A stretch of 64,000 nt of DNA. Origin: Bacteroidia bacterium (GTDB lineage Bacteria; Bacteroidota; Bacteroidia; Bacteroidales; Prolixibacteraceae). The position numbers and the translations under genes are program-made. Shown piece after piece: positions 36,336-44,929 of the stretch; the first letter of the stretch is position 1, and each line of letters opens with the position of its first letter. The notes under the pieces were generated by a model. The model was not told the DNA's origin, did not search any database, and worked only from the letters and a program-made list of their open reading frames with translations. The stretch is from contig JAPLDR010000055.1 in the NCBI GenBank assembly GCA_026391655.1, positions 34,432-98,431 on the forward strand, in the 5' to 3' direction.

Positions 36336-38699
36336 ATGACCATTCGAAGAATACTTAACCTGATTGTCCTGAGTTTACTGGTTACGTCATGTATTAAGTC
36401 CGCACCCATATTTTATTCAACCCAGGCAGGGAATTTTAACGACGGCTGGGAATTCATCAAAGATCCCACAGCCCCAGTTTCTCCCGAAATGTTCCAGAAA
36501 AGCGGGCAGCAACCTGTCTGGCAGAAGATAAGTTTACCGCATACTGCAAATATTGAAGCGGTTGATTCACCTGATAAACAATGGCAGGGAACAGCACTGT
36601 ACCGGAAATTTTTTACTGTTCCGAAGCAGTTCGAGGCTAAATCAGTTTCACTCCTGTTCGAGGCAGCCATGCAGGTGGCTAAAGTGTACCTTAACGGAGA
36701 ACTGATTCAAACACATTTAGGCGGATACCTCCCCTTTCAGGTAAAACTGGATGGGAAAGTTAAGTTTGGGAAACAAAACTGCATACTTGTTGAACTCGAT
36801 AACCGCAATAATCCACTGGTTCCCCCCGGCAAACAACTTGCAACACTCGACTTTAACTATTACAGCGGAATATACCGCAACGTAACCATCGAAATAAAAA
36901 ACAAACTGCATATTTCTGATCCGATTACCGCCGATCGGGTTGCCGGAGGAGGCTTGCTCGTAACTTACAGCGATGTTTCGGAAAAGTCAGCTAAAATGAA
37001 TATACTGGTTGATGTGGAAAATGAATCCGTATCGGCCAAACCTGCATCCGTGCAAATTATTTTAACCGGCGTTGATGGAAATACCATTATCTCAGAAAAT
37101 ATTGCGCCACAAACTGTTTCAGCTTCGGGATTTGTTCAGTTCAGGCAACAACTCAATGTTGAAAATCCACGATTATGGTCACCTGAAAGTCCGTCTCTTT
37201 ACAAATTGAAAGTAAGGGTTCTCAATAATAAACTTCCGGTTGACTCAATGTCGGAAGTGATTGGTATCCGCACATTTTCATTTTCGGCGACCGGCGGATT
37301 TGTGCTGAACGGACAAAAGCTCAAACTGCGTGGCACTAACCGTCATCAGGAATATCCTTATATCGGGAATGCTCTCTCCGACAATGCCCAATATCGTGAT
37401 GCCTATAAAATCAAGCAGGCTGGTTTTAATTTTGTGCGTTGTTCACATTACCCGCAATCACCAGCATATCTGGCAGCCTGCGATGAATTGGGAATTTTGG
37501 TAATGGATGCCATTCCCGGATGGCAATTTGTGGGGAATGAAGAGTTTCAAAACAACAGCATTCGCGACGCACGCCAGATGGTTCGCCGTGACCGTAATCA
37601 TCCTTCCATCATATTATGGGAAGCATCGCTGAATGAATCCGGAATGTCAAAGCAATACATGGAACGGGCACATAAGGCTGTGCATGAAGAGTTGCCAGTA
37701 GCGGATATTTACACCGCCGGTTGGATTGATGATGTTTACGATGTTTTTATTCCGGCTCGTCAACACTCCAAACCACCTTACTACTGGAACAAATACGCCA
37801 AAAACAAACCGATCATTATTGCTGAATATGGCGACTGGGAATATTATGCGCAGAATGCCGGTTTTAACCAGACAGCTTATGGCGATCTGCGAAAAGATGA
37901 ACGCAATTCGCGCCAGGTACGTGGTTTTGGTCAGAAGCGATTGGCTCAGCAGGCACTTAACTATCAGGAATCTTACAACGATAATATGAATGGTCCTGCT
38001 GTCGGCGATGCCAACTGGCTCATGTTTGATTATAAACGTGGATATGCACCTGATATCGAGTCTTCAGGAATAATGGATATTTTCAGGCTCCCGAAGTTTG
38101 CTTATTACTTTTACCAGAGTCAGGCTTCAAAAGCAGAACCCATGCTTTTTATTTCGAATTACTGGAATGACCCGTCATTCAAAGATGTGAAGGTTTACAG
38201 CAATTGTGACGAAGTTGAATTGTCGCTAAACGGGACAGTAATTGCGCGTCAGAAACCCGACCAGGATCGGAATTCAACCAATTTGCTGCACCCGCCATTC
38301 TCGTTTACTATTCGTGAATATGTAGCCGGAAAGCTCGAAGCCAAAGGTTATCTTGCCGGGAAAGAAGTCATAAAAACCGAACGTAAAACACCGGGAACAC
38401 CGGCAAAAATCACCTTGTCGGTTGATATAAGCGGGAAAGATTTGCGACCCGGTAAAAACGATGTAGTTTTTGTATATGCTTCGGTGACCGATGCTGATGG
38501 AACAGTTATTCCGGGCGACAAACGTTCAGTAACGTTCACGGTTGAAGGCGATGCCCTATTGATTGGCGACAATCCGCGTAATGCCGAAGCTGGTATTTCA
38601 ACAATTTTGCTGAAAGCCGGAAGGAAACCAGGAATTGTAAAAATCAAGGCAATTACTGACGGATTAACTGCCGGTGAAATGGATATTAAAGTTTTTTAG
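36336..38699 (+). CDS. Lipoprotein GH2 beta-galactosidase-like enzyme
   Basis: Protein of 787 residues with a lipoprotein signal (LIVLSLLVTSC, Cys19). Jelly roll (FNDGWEFIKDP, ISLPHTAN, GTALYRKFF), Ig-like domain, then barrel: FVLNGQKLKLRGTNRHQEYPY, CSHYPQSPAYLAACDELG, the acid/base Glu in WEASLNESG (E434) and candidate nucleophile in IIAEYGDWE (E497). A DUF4982-like segment (VYSNCDEVELSLNG) and a C-terminal Ig-like domain follow. The acid/base motif is LNES rather than the common GNE, seen in some GH2 subfamilies. It closes the plus-strand GH run and is followed by a hairpin terminator. Probably removes terminal beta-galactose or another beta-linked sugar; specificity cannot be read. Confidence 0.88.
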   Translation: MTIRRILNLIVLSLLVTSCIKSAPIFYSTQAGNFNDGWEFIKDPTAPVSPEMFQKSGQQPVWQKISLPHTANIEAVDSPDKQWQGTALYRKFFTVPKQFEAKSVSLLFEAAMQVAKVYLNGELIQTHLGGYLPFQVKLDGKVKFGKQNCILVELDNRNNPLVPPGKQLATLDFNYYSGIYRNVTIEIKNKLHISDPITADRVAGGGLLVTYSDVSEKSAKMNILVDVENESVSAKPASVQIILTGVDGNTIISENIAPQTVSASGFVQFRQQLNVENPRLWSPESPSLYKLKVRVLNNKLPVDSMSEVIGIRTFSFSATGGFVLNGQKLKLRGTNRHQEYPYIGNALSDNAQYRDAYKIKQAGFNFVRCSHYPQSPAYLAACDELGILVMDAIPGWQFVGNEEFQNNSIRDARQMVRRDRNHPSIILWEASLNESGMSKQYMERAHKAVHEELPVADIYTAGWIDDVYDVFIPARQHSKPPYYWNKYAKNKPIIIAEYGDWEYYAQNAGFNQTAYGDLRKDERNSRQVRGFGQKRLAQQALNYQESYNDNMNGPAVGDANWLMFDYKRGYAPDIESSGIMDIFRLPKFAYYFYQSQASKAEPMLFISNYWNDPSFKDVKVYSNCDEVELSLNGTVIARQKPDQDRNSTNLLHPPFSFTIREYVAGKLEAKGYLAGKEVIKTERKTPGTPAKITLSVDISGKDLRPGKNDVVFVYASVTDADGTVIPGDKRSVTFTVEGDALLIGDNPRNAEAGISTILLKAGRKPGIVKIKAITDGLTAGEMDIKVF

Positions 38700-38709
38700 G
38701 GCTCACACT

Positions 38710-38742
38710 AAACCCCGAAGGTTTCAGAAACCTTCGGGGTTT
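38710..38742. terminator. Bidirectional hairpin terminator between convergent genes
   Basis: Perfect 15-bp inverted repeat (arms 38710-38724 and 38728-38742, loop of three), A-rich on one side and T-rich on the other, sitting between the convergent GH2 and DUF5916 genes. A near-identical hairpin lies at 44865-44897. Confidence 0.8.
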
Positions 38743-38771
38743 GGCATCACGATCTTTATCCTTTCTGTTCT

Positions 38772-41405
38772 TCATCGTCCCAGCCGGAATGACGCTTTCA
38801 ACAGAAAAACATTGTAGGGCTTATTGTCAAATAAATCTTTCATGTCGTCGGCCAAATTGAAGTTTCCGTTTTGAACAGATTGTTTCCGGGTTTGCGACCA
38901 AACCAGATATAGGGTCGATCCAGGCTTATATTCCCATCGGACGACCATATTCGATAAAAACTCTTTCACATTAAAATCGGGCTGATCGAAGTTATAAAGT
39001 TCGTTTCCTGACTGATCGTTAATCTGGTATTGCCCGGAAGACAGATTGTACAGGATCTCATTTGCGGGAAAAATCCGAAACCGATCGGTATAATAATCCG
39101 CACGTCCGTTGGTAATTTTCTTGAACCCGGTGTATTTTCCGCTCGAAAGAAATGGTTGTCCCCAGTACTGAATACTCAGATCCGGTGTAATATTGTAATT
39201 TATACGCAATGAGGCACTTAGCGTCTTCTGATGAATCCGGGCAAAAACATAGTCCGTTTGGTTTTTATATTCCTGTTGCGTCACATACTGAAGTTCGTCT
39301 TCATTATTGCTAAAATTCGGCGATAAAGTAATTTTCAGGCTTTTGGATGGACGATAACCAAATGCTATACCATAATTGATACTTCGTTTTGAATTCTTAA
39401 TATCGCCTCCGGATAACGAAAAATCCATCTGAGCAGTCAGTTTCTTTTGATCGTTCGAGCTAACAGATAGCCAAATATTCTTGCCTCCCGGTATTTTTAG
39501 TGCTGGTCCTCCCCTCAATTCAGTTGTCGAAAGAGCCTGGCCATTTACATTGGCACCCAAATTAAAATTCCAATAGTTTTTGAATTGCATATTCGCATTA
39601 AAATTTCCTCCGGGACCAGTTGATTCACCGGCGAAATTCCACTCTGTCCATTGATTAAAATTCATATTCAGATTTCGGAAGATGGAGAAAGGCTCAAAAA
39701 TGCGATAACCCACCCAAATAACTTCCAGGATATCATCGGCCTGACGCATATAACCCACGTCATTCAACTCAAGTCCGGGTGATTTCCAGGCAGTGGCAGC
39801 CAAAAATTTTAGTTTACCTCCATATTTGGCAAGCAAAATCTTACCCCCCTGGCCTGACAAACTCGTACGGGTTGAATCGAATGTCAGGTGAGTAGCGTCG
39901 GAACGCTGAAACGCGTGAATCCAGGATTTTTGTGTATTGCTAATTGCTTCTGTACTACCTTGTACCCGACTAAAGTAAGTACTAAAATCGAATTCCCAGT
40001 CTTTATTGTGCCATTTATGGATAAAATCAAAACCTCCCGAATATGCCGATTTATGCAGATAATTGAGCTGGTCTTCAGCAAGATTCCGGTTTACCGAAGT
40101 AAACATACCTCCGATCATTGTATTTCCTTTATCGATGTCCTTTTGGATACGTCCGATGGAATAATTTGTAAATGGCTCAATCATTTCTGAGCGTTGATTT
40201 CCATTGCTGATGTGGGCAAACTCTTCACCTGTAAGACTTTCAAGCAATCCAACCGACCATCCTTCTTTTGTTTTCCCTGTAATTTTTGCCGCACCCAGAA
40301 TGCTCGTGAATTCAGGCGCATCAATATATTCATTGGAGTTAATATCAGGACTATAATGAGGCCGGCGACCAATCCGGCGCGAATAAAACAGGTTTTCAGC
40401 AGCTAAGTCGCCGTCTCCAAACATGAGCGGAAAACTCAGGATGTTCTTTCCCTCAATAAAAAAAGGTCGTTTTTCCTGAAAGAAAGTCTCAAATGAGGAT
40501 AGATTTACCTGAGAAGGGTCAGCCTCCACCTGTCCAAAATCGGGATTAATCGTAAAATCAAGCGTCAGATTATTGATTACTCCAAGCTTTCCGTCAATTC
40601 CGCCAGTCAATTGACTCTTCTTGCCTGACTGCTTGAACGGATTACCGGCCTCTTTTTCAAACCGGTCGGTCCGGGCCACAACATAGGGAGTTAAATCAGC
40701 TACTTTTCTCGACTTTAGATTTTTAAGGCCTTTAAGTTCACCGTATTGAGAAACCCATCCGGAAGTTTTTTTGGAAGAAGGTTGCCAAAGCGTAGTTTCC
40801 TGCTTTCTGAATAACGACCGGCCGACCTGTAACCCCCAGGTTTGTTCACTATTACCTTCAAAGCGTAGCTGTGTCAGCGGAATCTTCATCTCGGCGTACC
40901 AACCCAACTTATCGCGGCTTGTTTTGACCAGCCAGATCGGATCCCATGAATTATCTTCGTTTTCGCCATCGTTACTGATAAAAAAGTCATTTTTGATTCC
41001 GGCAGCATTTACCATAAACGAAAAAGCAGTGCGTTTATCAAAGTAAGAATCAAACTGTACAGCTACAAAGTCGCCATCAATTTCATCGCGGCGCGAGAGC
41101 CTTTGCACAATGCTGTCAGAATTCGTATCCCAGGACTTAAACCCAATATAAATGTAGTTTTCGTCAAGCAGGATGGCAAATTCCGTTTTCTGTGTCGGAG
41201 CTTTCCCTTCGTACGGTTCGTACATTATGAAATCATTCTGCCAGTTGGCTTTCATCCAGGCAGGTTCATCCAATTTACCATCGATGGAAATGTCAGTTTT
41301 GCTGTATTCTCCGGCGTAATACTCTCTCTTAGTCTGATTTTGAGCAATCAGCTGATCCGAAACGATGATAAAAAATAGACTGAACAAAAAAATGGTTGGC
41401 TTCAT
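38772..41405 (-). CDS. DUF5916 outer-membrane-type protein with CBM9-like N-terminal domain
   Basis: Protein of 877 residues from the ATG at 41405, chosen because it directly begins a signal peptide (MKPTIFLFSLFFIIVS); the frame is open to an ATG at 41498. Residues ~30-200 form a CBM9-like sandwich (ISIDGKLDEPAWMKA, TEFAILLDENYIYIGF). The rest matches DUF5916: FSFMVNAAGIKNDFF, WYAEMKIPLTQLRF, DFTINPDFGQVEADPSQVNL, FFQEKRPFFIEG. The C-terminus is rich in alternating beta strands and resembles an outer-membrane beta barrel. The family often lies near peptidase or carbohydrate genes and its role is unknown. Convergent with the GH2 gene. Confidence 0.85.
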   Translation of the reverse strand: MKPTIFLFSLFFIIVSDQLIAQNQTKREYYAGEYSKTDISIDGKLDEPAWMKANWQNDFIMYEPYEGKAPTQKTEFAILLDENYIYIGFKSWDTNSDSIVQRLSRRDEIDGDFVAVQFDSYFDKRTAFSFMVNAAGIKNDFFISNDGENEDNSWDPIWLVKTSRDKLGWYAEMKIPLTQLRFEGNSEQTWGLQVGRSLFRKQETTLWQPSSKKTSGWVSQYGELKGLKNLKSRKVADLTPYVVARTDRFEKEAGNPFKQSGKKSQLTGGIDGKLGVINNLTLDFTINPDFGQVEADPSQVNLSSFETFFQEKRPFFIEGKNILSFPLMFGDGDLAAENLFYSRRIGRRPHYSPDINSNEYIDAPEFTSILGAAKITGKTKEGWSVGLLESLTGEEFAHISNGNQRSEMIEPFTNYSIGRIQKDIDKGNTMIGGMFTSVNRNLAEDQLNYLHKSAYSGGFDFIHKWHNKDWEFDFSTYFSRVQGSTEAISNTQKSWIHAFQRSDATHLTFDSTRTSLSGQGGKILLAKYGGKLKFLAATAWKSPGLELNDVGYMRQADDILEVIWVGYRIFEPFSIFRNLNMNFNQWTEWNFAGESTGPGGNFNANMQFKNYWNFNLGANVNGQALSTTELRGGPALKIPGGKNIWLSVSSNDQKKLTAQMDFSLSGGDIKNSKRSINYGIAFGYRPSKSLKITLSPNFSNNEDELQYVTQQEYKNQTDYVFARIHQKTLSASLRINYNITPDLSIQYWGQPFLSSGKYTGFKKITNGRADYYTDRFRIFPANEILYNLSSGQYQINDQSGNELYNFDQPDFNVKEFLSNMVVRWEYKPGSTLYLVWSQTRKQSVQNGNFNLADDMKDLFDNKPYNVFLLKASFRLGR

Positions 41406-41512
41406 GCACAAAGTTTTACAATTAAAGAGACGCCAAAAGTTCATTTTCGTTACACAAATAGTAAATTTTTTCTGAATTAATCTGTATGCTACTTTCACAA
41501 GAAAAAACTTGC

Positions 41513-41591
41513 ACCACAGATTACTCAGATTTTCACAGAATTAGTAGAGAAAGTAATTTTTAAATCTGTGGGCATCTAAGTAATCTGTAGT
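41513..41591. repeat. Imperfect inverted repeat, ACCACAGATTACTCAG type
   Basis: Arms of ~28 bases (41513-41539 and 41562-41591) are complementary with a few mismatches around a 22-base centre. Such ACCACAGATTAC hairpins are scattered between genes in many Bacteroidota genomes. It is the only structure seen in the gene-free stretch 41406-41706. Confidence 0.65.
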
Positions 41592-41706
41592 ATATGCAAT
41601 TATTTGCACTCCGCCTATCGGGCGTGGCTGGATAACAGATTGATAAATTAGAATACGATATTTATAGTTTTCATTACTTAATAATGGATAAGATTATATT
41701 TCGGCT

Positions 41707-41938
41707 TTAGTGATACCAATATCCCATATTTTCGCATTGACAGTGTGTGGAAGAAATGCTGAAAATAAAGTGAGTATTTTGAAATTCAAAACCTACATTG
41801 GCATCAGGTTTGGTGACCCGTTCCATATTGTATTGAATCGAAGGGTCGATAGTGGTCACAGCCTCAAAAAGAGAACCGTCAACAGAACGTGTAAACACAC
41901 CTGCCGAAATTCCCATTGATAACGACCAATCCCGAAAA
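41707..41938 (-). pseudogene. Fragment resembling a PorP/SprF-family (T9SS membrane) protein
   Basis: From about 41938 the minus strand reads RDWSLSMGISAGVFTRSVDGSLFEA, then KPDANVGFEFQNTHFIFSISSTH, and stops at 41707. This resembles the interior of PorP/SprF-family outer-membrane proteins of T9SS and gliding systems (the x-G-F-E-F-x-x-T-H-F-x-F-x-x-SSTH strand pattern). It has no start of its own and is joined upstream, in a different frame, to a fragment of an unrelated family. The C-terminal strands expected after SSTH are lacking. The assignment is from recalled family patterns and is tentative. Confidence 0.5.
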
Positions 41939-42134
41939 TAGGATGCAGATAATTTGATCTTGAATATTTGCCTTCCAGCGATTTGGGTAATTTCTGATAA
42001 AAAAACACCTTCTGATTACCGTCTTTTATCCACACACCTTCCTTTTCGGATTTCATGAAAATGGGCTGAGAATAAGAAACAAGTGATGTTGCGAAAACAA
42101 ACAAAAAAATCAGACAAAATTTCATCCTTATCAT
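41932..42134 (-). pseudogene. N-terminal fragment of a DUF6807/PmoA-type secreted protein
   Basis: Starts at 42134 with a signal peptide (MKFCLIFLFVFATSLVSYSQ) and continues EGVWIKDGNQKVFFYQKLPKSL...YSRSNYLHPIF, the start of the DUF6807 (PmoA-like) family, normally ~350 residues and followed by a LDG-x-x-LTEDFP-x-DH-x-HHRG block. Here homology ends after LHPI and the open frame only runs into the PorP-like fragment out of frame. It is therefore the 5' end of a truncated gene. Such proteins are often associated with sugar-oxidoreductase genes, and a Gfo/Idh/MocA gene lies just upstream on the same strand. Confidence 0.68.
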
Positions 42135-42188
42135 ATTATAAAATCAAAATGTTAATACAATACCAATTCGATTTCTATCTAAAAAATA

Positions 42189-42263
42189 GGTACAGACGTA
42201 GCATTTAAACAGGTAGAGACGTTGCATTTAAACAGGTAGAGACGTTGCATGCAACGTCTCTAC
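42189..42263. repeat. Direct repeats ending in a 28-bp perfect palindrome
   Basis: The phrase CATTTAAACAGGTAGAGACG occurs twice (starting near 42202 and 42225), with a degenerate third copy before it. The last copy runs into a perfect 28-bp palindrome at 42236-42263 (half-site GTAGAGACGTTGCA). The same GAGACGTTGCATGCAACGTCTC palindrome is a common dispersed intergenic element in Bacteroidota. It lies just downstream of the oxidoreductase stop codon and may act as a terminator. Confidence 0.75.
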
Positions 42264-42309
42264 ACAAAATCAATTTACCGATATGCCATTGTATATCAAA
42301 ATTTTAAAA

Positions 42310-43659
42310 TCAATATTTGAAAACCTTTCCACCGGCCATTACCTGCTGGGTTTTCTCGTCGAACGTGGCTTTTTGTCCTGTCCGAAGAGCGGCAGTTGTC
42401 ATGATATTGGCAATAGAATGACTGTAACCGGCTTCAACAGGTGCATTGGTCTTTATATTATTGGCACGAACACAGTCCATCCAATTCTTCATATGGGCAT
42501 TTGTCAAAGGATCGGCACCTGTATTTGAGTCTGTTTCAACTTTTAACTGCGGGAGTTCGAAATCGGGGAGCAAATTGGCTTTCATTCCCATCTCTTTTGC
42601 ATAACGCTCTTTCAAACCACCTTCAGATGTTACTTTATTCGTATCGAGATCGAGTTTTCCGCCATTGGAGAAATACCACTCTTTGGTACCACCCGATTCG
42701 TTGGTTTGACGTGAAGAATAAATAACCTGGAAGCCTTCTTCAGAGTTATCCAGTGGGCCGTAATCAAAAACAGCAGTCATTGTGTCGAAATTCCGGCGAC
42801 CATCTTTCCAGACGTAAACTCCGCCATTGGCCGCAACCGAACGAGGATGAGGCAAATGTGTAAACCAATGTACCGTATCGATCTGGTGAGCCATCCACTG
42901 ACCGGGAATCCCAGAGGAGTATGGCCAGAAAAGTCTGAATTCCAAATATTTGCGTGGGTCCCATTTTTCAACCGGACGGTTCAGTAAAAACCTGGTCCAA
43001 TCGGTATCCGATTCTTTAATTGAAGCAACTTCGGCAGGACGACGCCAGCGACCGGGTTGATTCACGTTCCACGTCATTTCGACCGCGCAGATTTTTCCAA
43101 ATTTACCTTCCTGAATGAAATTGTGAGCAGCCTGATAATTAGGTCCTGAACGACGCTGTGAACCGATCTGAACAACCTTGCCTGAATCATTCACCGCTTT
43201 TTTTGCAAAAATTGCATCATCCATTGTTTCGGCAAATGGTTTTTCGCAATAAACATTCAGTCCGGCCTTAACAGATTTGCCACATAACACAGCATGTTGA
43301 AAATCAGCCGTTGATAGAATCACTGCATCCAGTTTTTGATCATACAACTCGTCGGTGTTCCTTGTTTCAACAGGTGTAGTTCCATTGTTTTTCTTAACCC
43401 AGTTGAGTCCGTCATTGCGTCGTTTGCTCCAGAGATCGCAAACTGCAGCAAATTCAAAATTCATCTCTTTTGCATATTTTTGAAATGCCGGTCCCAAAGC
43501 CGATTCAAAACGATTTGAAAAGCCAAGGATTCCAACCTTAACACGATCGTTTGCACCAATGATTCTACCATAGCTTTTAGCGCTCATTGCCATACCACCT
43601 AAGGTCAAACCGGCAGCACCCAGCGCCGATTTCTGAATAAACTCTCTTCTGTTCGACAT
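42310..43659 (-). CDS. Tat-exported Gfo/Idh/MocA-family oxidoreductase
   Basis: Protein of 449 residues from the ATG at 43659, chosen because it gives MSNRREFIQKSALGAAGLTL, a twin-arginine signal (RREF); the frame is open to 43746. A Rossmann fold follows (VKVGILGFSNRFESALGP), with YCEKPFAETMDDAIFAKKAV, the EKP motif of the family, and VVQIGSQRRSGPNYQAAH. The C-terminal domain contains GQWMAHQIDTVHWFTHLPHP. Members oxidise or isomerise sugars and cyclitols using bound NAD(P). In Bacteroidota, Tat-secreted forms often sit in carbohydrate loci and act in the periplasm with a tightly bound cofactor. Substrate unknown. A DUF6807 relic lies directly downstream. Confidence 0.9.
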   Translation of the reverse strand: MSNRREFIQKSALGAAGLTLGGMAMSAKSYGRIIGANDRVKVGILGFSNRFESALGPAFQKYAKEMNFEFAAVCDLWSKRRNDGLNWVKKNNGTTPVETRNTDELYDQKLDAVILSTADFQHAVLCGKSVKAGLNVYCEKPFAETMDDAIFAKKAVNDSGKVVQIGSQRRSGPNYQAAHNFIQEGKFGKICAVEMTWNVNQPGRWRRPAEVASIKESDTDWTRFLLNRPVEKWDPRKYLEFRLFWPYSSGIPGQWMAHQIDTVHWFTHLPHPRSVAANGGVYVWKDGRRNFDTMTAVFDYGPLDNSEEGFQVIYSSRQTNESGGTKEWYFSNGGKLDLDTNKVTSEGGLKERYAKEMGMKANLLPDFELPQLKVETDSNTGADPLTNAHMKNWMDCVRANNIKTNAPVEAGYSHSIANIMTTAALRTGQKATFDEKTQQVMAGGKVFKY

Positions 43660-43927
43660 TTTAGATAATTTTAATTTTTTTTTATAATTAATCTTTAAGA
43701 TGAATCTTTCCGTGTGCGGTAACGCTACGAAGATAAACAAAAACATGAATCGATCGGATATGTTCTACAACATATGAGAAGTTTAGGAATTAGCCTCATA
43801 CTTTTAACGTCTTTCCACAAGACAGATCGGAAGGAAAAGATTTATTCGGTTACGCATCTGTAATTCAGTTCAAAATGTTAATTTTCGGAAGTTTCTCAAT
43901 AGTTGAAAATTTATAAACCCATCCACC

Positions 43928-44815
43928 ATGAAAAATTTATTTTCTATTTTATTATTAATCTGCACATTCCAACTGTATGCCCAAACAAATACAGAAACTA
44001 AAATTCCGTATTGTTATGACGAATTAACTGCTCCCGACTTTATAAAAGCAGTTAAACAATCCTCTGGTGTCTGTTTGCTCCCGATAGGAATTCTTGAGAA
44101 ACATGGTCCTCATCTTCCGCTTGGGACAGATATTTTCGAATGCCGGAAGGTTGCCACTACAGCAGCCGAAAAAGAATATTGTGTAGTATTTCCGACCTAT
44201 TATATGGGTCAGATCAACGAGGCACGACATCAGCCAGGAACAATCGCCTACAGTCCTGAGCTAATCTGGAAAATATTGCAGGAAACCTGCGATGAGCTTT
44301 CGCGAAACGGGATTAAAAAGATCATTATTGTAAATGGTCATGGCGGGAATAATGACTTTCTGAAGTATTTCTGTATGTCACAGTTGCACAGTCAGAAAGA
44401 CTACGCTTTGATCTTTTATCAACCAAATGAAAGTGAGGACATCACAAAAAAAATTAATGCTTTGCGTCAGACAACGACTGGCGGACATGCCGATGAGATG
44501 GAAACCTCGATGATGCGATATATTCGTCCTGACCTTGTGAAAACAGAATTGGCAGGAAGTCAATCGGGTAAAAATCAGGGTAGATTAGCCGAAATACCTA
44601 ACCAGTATACCGGAATATGGTGGTATGCACAGTATCCCAACCATTATGCCGGAGACGCTACTAAAAGCAGTGTTGAATTGGGTAAACTCGTTATTAATGC
44701 CGAAGCCGATCAACTCGTTGAGCTGATCAAAAAAGTCAAATTGTCGAACAAAATTGAAGATTTACAAAAGCAATTCTATCAGGAATCAGCAAATCCGCTG
44801 AATACAAAGCAATAA
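43928..44815 (+). CDS. Secreted creatininase-family amidohydrolase
   Basis: Protein of 295 residues with a signal peptide (MKNLFSILLLICTFQLYAQ). Family marks: LLPIGILEKHGPHLPLGTDIFEC (metal-binding E-H-G-x-H-L-P-x-x-T-D), IIIVNGHGGNNDFLKYF, and GGHADEMETSMM (metal-binding H and E). The family contains creatinine amidohydrolase, cofactor-biosynthesis amidases such as MftE-type peptidases and others; export suggests hydrolysis of a small amide or lactam in the periplasm. Its actual substrate cannot be inferred. Divergent from the Gfo/Idh/MocA gene across 268 bases and followed by a hairpin terminator. Confidence 0.88.
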   Translation: MKNLFSILLLICTFQLYAQTNTETKIPYCYDELTAPDFIKAVKQSSGVCLLPIGILEKHGPHLPLGTDIFECRKVATTAAEKEYCVVFPTYYMGQINEARHQPGTIAYSPELIWKILQETCDELSRNGIKKIIIVNGHGGNNDFLKYFCMSQLHSQKDYALIFYQPNESEDITKKINALRQTTTGGHADEMETSMMRYIRPDLVKTELAGSQSGKNQGRLAEIPNQYTGIWWYAQYPNHYAGDATKSSVELGKLVINAEADQLVELIKKVKLSNKIEDLQKQFYQESANPLNTKQ

Positions 44816-44864
44816 GGATTTTGATTTGATATTAACCTAAAACTTAGAGTAGCATTCAACTGGT

Positions 44865-44897
44865 AAACCCCGATGGTTTCAAAAACCTTCGGGGTTT
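44865..44897. terminator. Bidirectional hairpin terminator (same element as at 38.7 kb)
   Basis: Arms 44865-44879 and 44883-44897, 15 bases with one mismatch, T-rich tail. It lies between the convergent creatininase and acyltransferase genes and is almost the same sequence as the hairpin at 38710-38742. Confidence 0.8.
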
Positions 44898-44929
44898 CTT
44901 TGTTTAACGATACAACATGGAATTATCCA

